Source: Archegozetes longisetosus
Lineage: Eukaryota; Arthropoda; Arachnida; Sarcoptiformes; Trhypochthoniidae
Direction: 5' to 3'
Assembly: GCA_018873245.2 (NCBI GenBank)
Contig: JAEMBT020000006.1
Span: forward strand, 8,887,855-8,951,854
Length of the DNA stretch: 64,000 nucleotides
The notes beneath the pieces were generated by a model, which was not told where the DNA came from, did no database searches, and was given only the letters and a program-made list of their open reading frames with translations. This document shows positions 13,346 to 25,300 of the stretch, one piece after another; the stretch's first letter is position 1; every line of letters begins with the position of its first letter. Position numbers and translations under genes: made by a program.

Positions 13346-16300
13346 GTAAGATTAAAAAACTTGTTTCATAACTTTATTACGCAAACTGTGACACCAATTA
13401 AATTGTAAAAGTTTAGTCTTATCAGAAAAGTAATAGTAATATAAATTAAGAAATATCTTAAAACTATATTAAATAGCTATCTGAGTCGAAATGTTTAGTT
13501 AGCAAAAGAAGTTATTTATCAAAGACAAACTTAAATATTTGAAGGCAATTAACTTGATCCTTTTATAATGATAAGATTGTAGGCCTTATTTTATAATATT
13601 TATAATATAGTAAATCAAGTCAATCCTCTATCGCTCGTCTCTATTAAATACTTTAGAAAATCTTTCCTACATTTGCCAACATTTAATCAACAAATTTAAT
13701 CAATCGTTTTCGGGTCATAAATTGCTTCAATTAAGAAATGAATTTGTTAATAGTATGAAAAAAAATAGTTTTAAAGCGGCTACCGCAAAAGTTTGTTGCG
13801 GAATCAGATCTGAATATTTGATGAGATGTTTTTCTTAAATATTTACATGACTAAATGACTTGGAAAGTGAGTTTTTAAGTTATTTTTCCTCATAAGTCAA
13901 TATCAATGTTATGTAGAGTAATAAAATGAGTATTTTGATTAAATGAATTTTTCAAATATTTTGTCCAATTTTAGATACATTAAGGGGCTCTAGTATCTAA
14001 ATTTAATGTGTTCGATACTTTAGTAGAAGATATAATAAATTTAGATCTTCTTAATTGAATAGCTATAGGATTGAAATTGCAATACTTCTGCTTAGAAGTT
14101 GGTGCCATAACTTTAAATGGTCTCAATTTGGTGCAATTATTCCCAATCGAAAACATTTGTCACTCCTTACCTGATTAGTCAATAAATTGAATTGTTGAGG
14201 ATTTTAATATTTGGACAATTGTCCGATAGACTAGTTTGTAATACTTTTGAATGAATTACTCGAAAGCATTGGTATTATTATGAAATAAAAATTGATTGGT
14301 TGCATTTGAGACAAAGATTAGTTAATAAAGATACTGACATGGAATCATTAGCTAAGTGGATAGCTCTTATACTTAGAGTTAAGCACGAAATAGTGACCAC
14401 TAGTTTGCCAGTAATATTAATGACACGATGGCATTACAATCTTTAGCAAATTATTTTAGCTTCAAGTTTAGTCTTCAGCAAATCATTTGTATAGATGTCA
14501 ATTTGTTCCAAATGCGCAGACTATTACTGATCAATGCTACCAATAGTTGATTTTGACTCATTGATCGCTTATTTACAAATTTGTAATATTTGTTGAGAAA
14601 CGCAAATGTTTTACAGATAGTGTCAATCACTGTATAATTACTGTTTGTCAGAAGAAAGCCATGCCTTTCATCAGTTGCAAGCCATATATCTATTGAACAT
14701 GAATGTCTAGAAGCAATTGAAAGTTGAATCTATTATTAGTCGAGAAATAAGTTGCTAATAGTCGATATAAATGGTTTGTAAATCTATCGAATAGTTTCGA
14801 AACGTTAATCTGTATTTGAAGTATAGATGGAATTTGAACGATTAATTGAAATGAAAAGCGATGAAATACTGAGCAATTTAGAAAATAGTGAGCTCTCTAA
14901 TAAAAGTTGGAATCCAAACGATTTGAAAATAATGAATAACTTGGCAAATAGTAATTGATTGAGAAAAATGTTAGCCAAACAAAACTTACAAATATTTGCT
15001 GAAGTTAACTAAACTTAACTTAATTAAACTGAGCTCAACCTTATCTAAACTAAAATGAAACAGCTTTTCAACTTAACTAAGTCTTGAATTTGATTGAAAA
15101 TTCAATTAAAATTAAACCAATCACATTAAACCAATCACTTTTGACATTATTTGAAAAACGTTTATTACTATTTTCTACCAATTCTAAGATGGTAGAAGAC
15201 ATAAACTAAATAAGTGTAAGTAATTTGGTGATAAAAAGTCAATTTTGGTTCAATTACTAAGAAATATGGAGTGTTAGCATAAGACTTAAGATGAGAAACT
15301 TAAGTGAATAATACATTAGAATTGGTAATTTATGGATCGTCTAATAATAAGCTCAATTATATTGAAGGTTTTGCTGGTATTTGAGAAGTCGGACGCACAA
15401 AGCGATGCTCTCAAATGGGCTGCAGAGAGATTATCATTTGAAACTACACTGGTTCATAATAGCGAGGCAGCTCTTGATAGCTATATGGAAGCACAACATC
15501 ATCTCGTATTTATAGACTCGCGACAATCCCATACTTTTGATCCTTCTGCAATTTGCAGGTATAGTAACTCTACTCTAAGTACTTTATTCAACTAACCATT
15601 TTTGGACGTTTTTTTTAACTATTTGAACATTTCTTTTTTTAAATTACTATAAGAAACTAGCTATTAATGAGAAAGACTTATTTTCAAACTTTATTATCTT
15701 AGAAACTGTGGAAAAGCTAATCCACGAAAGCCTAAAAATAGACTAAAACTATTTCGTAATATTATGCTAGTATTTCCAGTTTGATTAGTTGAAATTAGAC
15801 CCAAAAATTAATAAACGAGCTCATACTGTGTATTCATTTAAGTCTCTGTATGAGTTGGAAAATAGATTCAGTTGAATGGTGAACAGCAACTAAATTAACT
15901 CTAAGATTTTGTGCCGCTGTCTCTATCAATGCATGTTTCAGCTGAGTAGTGATTGCATTGAAAGTACTTGAATTAATCCTTCAATACTGACTTAACCTGA
16001 AAGATAACTTATTCATAAGAGAGTTTGGTGTCATTTTCCTAAAAGGTAGAAGTCGTGAACAATGGTTTTGCGTCACACAGTGAGATGTTTGAGCAAATTT
16101 TTAGAATCAAATTCTCTCTTTTAGAATCAAATTCTTTCCATTTGATAAGGCGTTAAAATCAATATTCCAATTTTAACCTAATTCTCCTCTCTTATCATAA
16201 CTAACTCTAGTTTCAAATGTACTGAAAATATATCGGATCAATATTTTTAACATTAAATCGAAACCTATGTAAAGCACGAACCAATTGCCGAAATATGAGA

Positions 16301-19300
16301 CTATTGAATATTTAATCAAAGGTTAAGATGGATATCTCAATCAAATTGAGTGTTTATATTTATTAGATGGAGCGAATAAGTCAAATTTATGCTACATCAT
16401 ATTCAGCTGCATCATATTGAATAAGTGACCAAAATACTGATGCCTCTACCAATTTATTATATCCTAACAGTACCTCGTTCTCTGCTTCATATACCGCTAA
16501 ATCTTTACCCAACTCTCAAAACGAATAGATTTAGTACGTAAAAACTTATTCAATTAATATATATATATATATATATACCCCAGAAATTGAGGCGAATCAC
16601 TCGTTATTAAATAAATCAATGGTTTCATCTTAGTAGTGATGCTGGACTGGTAGAGCATCACTTAAGGCAAATAATGCATGCTACGTTAGTGAGAGCTGAG
16701 TAGAATGAGCTATGGGTTCTAGATATTAACTCTTCAATATTAATGTTTTTATGCCGCTTCTTCGTACTTCAATCTATAATACCGATTCATTGTTATATGC
16801 AACTTCTATTCAGCATCTGATCAGATAATCAAATCCACGAGTATCATCGTATCAGTTGAGATACCATGAATTGAAAGCATATCTGATTAAATATAAGCTG
16901 AATTTAGAGTAGGCTTAATAAGTTATATTTAGCTTGGTTTTTGAAACTATAGTGAAGTAGAGCTATTTGAAGATAAAAATAATCGACTTACATATGAGTA
17001 ATGATGAGCAGAAAATAATAATTCTAATAATAAATTTGTGTAACAAATTCAATAATCTATTCGTTACACATTTCAATAATGAAACTATATTTAACCTAAA
17101 AGTTGCTCAATATTTTAGTAGTTAAATATAGATCTAAACTAGTTGCTTGTGAGTATTAGATTTTGTTTGGTTTCCCGAATCCGTATTATATCTACATTAC
17201 AGCAATTGATTATATAAAACATAACCTGAAAATATTAAATAATTAAATGTGTCCAACTCGCCTTGTCTTATATTTATTGCACACTTAAACATATTTATAG
17301 TTTGTTTTGGATAAACTTTGAAGAAACAAACACATAACACATCAATCCTGGAGTAAGCTCAAATAGAAACTCGACTTTATTACTCTATCTGGAATAGTAT
17401 AAGATCTTCAATCTATCTGGAATAGTACAAGATCTGTACTCTATCCGGAATAATATAAGATCTAAAAGAGAAAAAATTAAATACTTTATTCAATATTGGA
17501 CTTCTCTGTTGGATCTCGAAGTGATTTCTTCTTTCTCATGGGCTCAATAGTCTAATTTATTGATTTTTTATTAGAATCTCACTGTTGTATAAATTGGATA
17601 GGATGCAAGTGATATAATTTATTTCAATTATAAGATCATTGGTAGAGGCTTGAATTATTGAGCTGAACTTGTTGTTTGAAGATAAGCTTAAGAGCATTGT
17701 TAATGTTTGTGCTGATCAAATATTCTGGTTGCTTTTAGGTCTATTCGAAATATCAAAGGTAGTGAATATACATGTATTATAGCTATTGTTAAAAAGAGTT
17801 CGGCTGAAAAAGAAGAAGCTGCCGTTTTATCTTTATTAAGGGCAGGCTTTAGTAGGGTGAGTAACTTGCCATCAATTATTCCTTACTTTCATTAACCTAT
17901 ACCAATTATTCCTTACTTTTGATATTTTAAATCTCTTCTTCTCTTTATCTACCTTTCAGTGGCTTTTAGAAACCAACAGCTTAGGCGTTTGTCTTAACGA
18001 ATTAGTACAATTAGAGCACAATGAAATTTCCATCCAATATAAATTAAAAGCAGCCCACGCCTTATTTAATGCTCTGGATTCTTGTAAAGATGGTATTTTA
18101 GTTACGGGTCCTAATCATGACATACAATATGTAAACCAAGGTATTGAAAAGTTATTGGGCTTCCGCTCTGATGACATTATGGGCAAAAATGCACACGATT
18201 TGCACCGATCCGACTCACTTAAAACTGAAATTGTCGAAGGTATTAATATGCAAGTCAACAAAGGAAAAGTAAATACTTTTATCACTCCGATATCTATTTT
18301 CAACACTTTCACCACAATTGATGTGATTTATTCTTAAATTATTCAAAGGAATGGGAGGGAACTATTTTCCACAGAAGAAAATCTGGTGAATGTGTACCAT
18401 TATGGAGTCGGATATCTCCCGTTGAATTTCACAATGGGTATGACATTTAATATGAGTTCCTTTTATATAAAGTGAAAATCCAATGGAAGTCAGAATCCAA
18501 TGGAAGTGAAAATCCGATGGTTTTCTCTATTCTAACAATGAATTTGTTCAGCCTCAAACTAAATTTCATATCGATTTTAACCATTATTATACCCAGTTTG
18601 AAAGCATTTTCGAATATTTTAAGTGACTATTTCTTATCTTGCATTTGAAAACTTATATTCCAAAAGTATGTTAGTCCTTGTAGGTTACTTTCTGTATAAG
18701 AAAACTTTCAAAATCTCCATTATTATTGATTTACTCGTTTCATAACAAGACTCAATTCAATTCATCGTTTGAGAATTAACTTTTCGTACAATATTAGACA
18801 ACTGAAAACATATTTTCTCTTTCGAACGTATATTCGAAAAAGGTTATGAACTGAGAAAATGATGAGTATTAGTACAGAATCGAATCTATCTCTCAATAGA
18901 CTCTATACTATATTATTCTGATTGAATCGATATTTACTATCATTTACTAAGAAGAAAGTGAGTAATGATTATGCCTGTAGTTTATATCTATTTGGGACAT
19001 AAATGAAAATTTGTCGACTTGTAGAGAAAATCATAAAGTTTTATTTAACTTATACGTAGTGCATTATAGCTGAATAAATTGAATTTTCCTTATAGGACTC
19101 CAGAATTTTTAGTTTACGTCAAGGAATTTCCTCATTATTCTATAGAAAAGATGCTCAGTCCTGATGGAGGTAAGCTCTGCTTGTCAATAAATGTCAATTT
19201 ATTATGCACTCAAATTGCTTTTAAACTTGATCAGCACATATAAAGTTTGAATAGGCTATTATTTATTTCTCAACTACCGAACTAAAAATTCATTTTACAT

Positions 19301-22300
19301 CTACTTTCTCCTTCATTCTTAAGTGTAGTATCTCAAACTGAACGTTTGTACTCGAGAGCTTTAATAAAAATTTTGAATCAAACCTAATTTGATGGTTAGT
19401 CAAATCTAGTATTTTCAGAATGTTTGTGCTCTACTTCCGAGTCAGGCTGTCAAAAATGAAAGCCAGCTTTTGAGACATGTTATCTATTATCATAATTAAC
19501 CTAAACGTCATTGAATTTTGTCAAGTTTCTAGTATAAATAAGGTCTAATGCCATTGAATAATGAGTTTACTATAAGTCAAAATTAAGCCTCTTTTTTCTT
19601 CTATCGTGTGACTAAATTCCTTCATGATATTTGGAATAAGCATCGGTTTTATTAGAATTTACGCTATTTTTGAGCAGAATAATTTTTTTAAAGAATAGTG
19701 GATGAAAAAGTTGTGAGGTATTTCAGCTGGGAATGAATACAAATGACAAAAAGTATTGATGTTGACAACTGGAATTTGTTGGACAAGACTCAAGTTTATA
19801 GTTGAATGAGATAAGTTGATAAAACAGAAGCTCATTAGAATCAAAGCTACTTCATAGATCATAAATATTATATACGAGAGATCATCAGGATTAGGCTAGG
19901 TTAGGTTGGATCAGGTTAGGTCCAGGTTAGGTTAGGTTAGATTGTCTTAGTATTGCATCAATGTGTTAATGTATTTGAAAGTGTATGACGTTCTGTCGTT
20001 GACCAGTTGTTGAAGTGCATGAAGTGCTGTCATTGACCAATTCTATATTAGTAGCAAATATGCTTTTATGCTTTGTTAGATGTACTTCCTTTCACTTATG
20101 GTTCCATCAAAAGCAATAGAAAGACCTCGTGCGACGTCAAATCTGTTTGCTCTGAAGGTAAGAAGCAATCAATTAAAGAGTTAATAATAATTTTTATAGT
20201 TTATATGCTGTCATTGCAGTTGGTTTAGGTCGTAGGCAGAGCTTTGCCAAATTTCATGCAATGACGATTGAGGCGCCCATCACTAAGGTATATGTGCATC
20301 AATTTACAAATACAATAAACCTCTCCATCTTTCACATCTACTTATTTGGCTTTTAAAATTAATACCATAATCCAATAAGACCTCTTCAACTTCAACGTGT
20401 ACTTAATTGGTTTATAGGAGGCAATATAAAAATGTGATAGGATAAATTGACAAATAGTTATTGATTTTTCAAAAGCATTTAACTGCAAGTTGAAGTAGCG
20501 GAGGTTGTCGTGTAAAAAAGCTATTAGAATTACCGAGAATATCTTGTCTAGATGATTAGCAGCATGAGCGGCACTACTACTGTTCTACTACCTTTTTAAC
20601 TACCTTTTTATCATTTGCTACCATTAATATGAATGCTTTTTACCACTGCATCACTCTATGCAAACAAACAGTATCCAACATTTCCTTCAATTAATGTTCT
20701 GCTAATAGCAATTTTTCTTTCTTCCATAACATCAATAAACTCTTATAACAAATAAATAGGTGATCAATATTCTTATGGCTACTCAGGAAAATAGTCCCGT
20801 TTTTGTGGCTCAAGCGCTCGATAAGGTGTTAGAAATTTTAAGGAACTCAGAGCTCTATTCACCACAATTTCCGACACAGCAAACCAAGCCAGATGACCAA
20901 ATGGCATCTGATCTCGTCAGTGGCCTTATCAACGTATGAAATATCACATTCTGCCATAAGTGAGTGAGACACTCATTTTCAAATATCATTTTCAGAGTGG
21001 AACCAAAACGTCAGGAGTCCGCCGAATGTCACACGAAGCGGCCTCCAACAAGAGCAGTATCGGAATCACACCTCAAACTCCGACACAACTTCCAAGTCTA
21101 ACAAACGCTCCACCAAATATTAAAAACCTATTAGATAATGATAATGACTGGGGTTTCGATATCATAGAATTAGAGCGTGTTTCACAAAAGCGGTATACTT
21201 TCTAACAGCTATCTAACTAAATACTAGTTAATTATGTGCTCAAATCATTCAAACATATAGTCCTTTGGTTTGGTTGGGATTATCAATACTATCAAGTTTT
21301 AATGTTTGCGTTACTCTAAACTGCGACGAGGGGACACTTAGGAATTGGCTAACAGTGATAGAGGCCAATTATCACGACAATCCATATCATAACTCGACAC
21401 ACGCAGCAGATGTAATGCAAGCGACCGCATATTTTTTGCGCAAACCAAGATTGAAAGCCCTGTTCGACCCGTTGGATGAAGCCATTTGCCTTATTGCTGC
21501 CATCATTCATGATATCGATCATCCCGGCAAAAATAGTGCTTTTCTCTGTAATTCTAATAATGAATTAGCCATACTTTACAATGATATGTGAGTTCACTTC
21601 GCATCTATTCATCAATTCTTTATTTATAGCACTTCTCATTAATTATTCAATCACTCTGTCTCTCTTTCTATCTCTATCTCTGTCTCTGTCTCTGTCTCCA
21701 GATCTGTATTAGAGAGTCATCACGCGGCGCACGCCTTCAAGCTGACAATCGGCCCCAATTCAGATCAAATGAACATTTTCAAAAACTTAGATCGCGAGAC
21801 ATATCGTGATGTTCGCCAATCAATAATAGACATGGTTTTGGCGACTGAAATGACTAAACATTTTGAACATCTTTCAAAGTTTATACATGTGTTCACCAAA
21901 TCTGTGAGCATTGATGAGGGACCGAACGAGAACCATAATGAAAGTCTTCTGGAGACTGTACCTGAATCGCCAAATTTAATTACTTTCTCCACGCCTGAAA
22001 ATATTGTGCTCATTAAAAGAATGCTCATTAAGTGTGCAGACGTTTCAAACCCGGCGCGGCCACACAGGTTATGTGCAATTTGGGCTCAAAGGATTGCTGA
22101 TGAATATTGCAATCAGGTATCACTCATTATGTCATCAACTAGTGATTTAGGAAATTAGAAATTGATGTTAATTTTAGCTGCATCTTAACAAGTTCACCTA
22201 ATCATCATCAATTTAGAATGTTTTTATTGCTCTTTTCTATTATATACCCGTTGAGCTCAACTCACATCCAATCTTAAATTGATTTAAGTGAAAACTAGGT

Positions 22301-25300
22301 TAAAAACATTACACCGGTCTCTCTTAGCTTATCTCAGTCAATCAGGTTTATTATTGATTTTGTTCAGTTCTTCCAACAAACTACACCGTGAGTTAGCTGC
22401 AAAATCATTAAAGAAATCGCTACCATTAAACACGACTTTTACTGATTGAAATCATGACAAATTGTCTTCAGATAACAAATTGTTTAAAGATCAAAACTGC
22501 AATTTTGTTCGAGTCTTATACATTGTAAAGCCTTATCTGTTATATCCCTTTTTCTTTTACTTCATTCTAATTAATCATAGTATTGAAGAGGGACCAAATT
22601 GACTTGAATGGACTCAGTGGTATGACTAAAACTTATGAATCGAATCTCTATAGTTAGGGAATATTAGGAAAAGTACAATAGTTAATAAAAGATGATTTGT
22701 CATTTAAGTCAAAATAACTGACTTAACCACACATGATATTCCCGATCGCTCAAAGCAAAACTCGATAGCTTAATGTTATAAGCTTATACGGAAAAACTTA
22801 TTAATCGTTGATAGCAACCAGAAGTAATGCGTTGCGATGGCATGCCTTCTATCAGACCACCACATAGAGGATATAAATAAACTTATAGAATATCCAATAT
22901 AGTAATCAAAGCAAAATTATAAATCAAATTAGGCAAAAAATCGATGGGCATCACAGGAGGTTGACATAGCAACGGTCCTTTTCTTGTTGCTATAGCGGAT
23001 TATTAAGTTTTCAACTGTAATAAGCCTCTAACTCAAATGCCTTCTGAAGGCTTCAAAATAAGAAATAAATATCATTCTGCATAAAGCTTTGAATATTTTT
23101 GGTATAATCATCAATGAGGATTGAGACACATGAGACCCGGATTTAATGGAAGTATTATTATGAAAAGATTAGAGTTATGCTTGTTTATAACGATTTGTTT
23201 GAATAGAGTTGTAAGAGAGAAATGAAAGTAAATTATATTTTTTGGACCAGTCAATCAATAGACTTGAGAGTAGAATAATAAATAGCTTCATTAGGACCTT
23301 ATCAGTAGAATAAAGTTGTTTTCTGAACAACGCTCGGCACACAACTAATCAAGTATGAAGCATTTAATCCTGCGCTTAAATCGATAGGCAATATTAAAAT
23401 TGTGTAAATCTTTTAGTCAATCGCTCTGTAATGCTAGTAAATAAGTATTAGTGCAGTATTAAAGTTAATGCGATTCTCTTATCAAATGTATTTGATTGTT
23501 GAGGCCGAGAAAATCTTTAATGCATCCAATCAATTCATGTTGAATTACTCAATACTATATTTATTATAACCGCAACTAAACTGAACATCAATATGAGCGT
23601 TATTTAAAACAATAGGAATAAAAAACATAATAGGAGTAGTGGAGAGAGAGGAAAGTCGATAACTAGCTAGTCGATAGGCTTTCCATTATTTTGGCTGAGA
23701 ACTCTTACAAAGGTAATTTGATATTCATATACTTGCATTAAAACCGAACTAAGTATAGATACAGAGTATATGAAAATACACGTTATAAGAGTCATTAATT
23801 GAAAGAATGGGTAGAGCTAAATCTAATATTAGATGAATTTTCATATAAAAATCTCATAATGTAGATAAATGAGTGCGTAGTACTCACTTACTTAGATTTA
23901 CATAATATCGTCATTTGATTTTTCTACAAAACTGATTTGTTTGCGCCAAGTCATATTTTTAATATAGAATATTACAACTATTTTTGCTGTAGAAGTAGAT
24001 GATCTTAACTCTAGAGACGGACGTATGGAATGTGAATTTGTGATAATGAGATACTTGCGAATGCCTTTAAAAGATAGAGTAATTTTTCCGGAATTGCCAT
24101 TTACTTAAAGTAAAACTACAATAAAACATGTATTCTGCACTTTCTGTGGGAAGAATATTCTGCGTGTAGAACATTCTGTGGGAAGAATATTGTTCGGAAA
24201 GAGTAGTTGATTTAATATTCAAAAGCACATTTTCTATAGTGAGTTTAGATGAGCGTAAAAGGAATATAACTTTATGTCTTACGAGTTAATGGAAATGTGC
24301 CATTCAAGTTATATGAGCTGTAATACAGCTGTAATACCAGTTCTTTTGTGGTACCTTTTTATAAGTTAGAAAACTGCTTATCCTTACTATTGTGGCATTT
24401 GCACTCAACAATAATAGAATCTACAGCGCATTACTTTTCAACAGAATTTAGTACATTCTAAAAGAGAAATTGATTAATCGTCCAAAAATGTTGACTACAC
24501 ACAATTGTTCATTATTTCAATTTGAGCACCGTTCTCGTTCTTGCACAACAACAATCTCACTCTTACGCAATCCCAACTCAATCCCAATAATTGTCATAAC
24601 AAATGCCATCATTTGCTCCTCAATATGCCTTTAGTTTCTAATCAAAATGTTTAGCTAAACAATACATGACATTGTGCTCAACTTGTTATTTGACTTCTTA
24701 TTCGACTTTAGGTCTAATCAATACGACCTAAAAAGCAAAGTAGAGAAGTAGAGAGTATGCAGTTTTAGCTTTGTTTATGTGGATCAGCTTTTTGGTTAAC
24801 TCGACTAATATCTTTTGATATGATTGAACTTTTGTTGAATCAATGTAAAGCTGATGTCCTTTCAAATCTAAGACTTAGTCAATTCACTTACATTAACTTA
24901 TTTTTTTAAAAAGAAAATAGAAAAACAGATTAATAAAACAAAAACAAAAGACAAATAAAAAACTCGTTGAAAAACATCCATTTGATAAGTTTGCTACTAA
25001 GCTATTGACGAGTTGTTTGAATATGATTATTAAATCATAAATTGAGAGTATTTGTTTAGAAGAGGTCTCATCGCAAAACAATTTCTTTTCAATCTAAAAA
25101 TTACAAAATTTCTCTATAGATCATCTAAATTTGACCTATGTTGTCATGCATACACATGCAATTTCAAGAATTAATCATTAAATTCGTTGCACAATCACTG
25201 TTTGGTAACATCTCTATATTGGTTATATCAAATTGCTATCTAAGTAAATGTATGCATAGAATTGTGTCGCATTTGATTTGAAACATTTTCGTAATAGATT

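Larger units (their letters stand above)
15559..17738 (+). other. PDE8 intron
   Basis: Non-coding. Holds an (AT)n run at 16557-16577 and a three-unit, 27-28-bp tandem repeat at 17383-17463. Confidence 0.7.

Noticed and set aside
15332..15367. In-frame ATG as PDE8 start
   Set aside because: The upstream exon at 13286-13345 joins in phase 0 at 15368 and supplies the family's FG-x-M segment. The 12 residues from 15332 have no family match. It stays possible as an alternative start.
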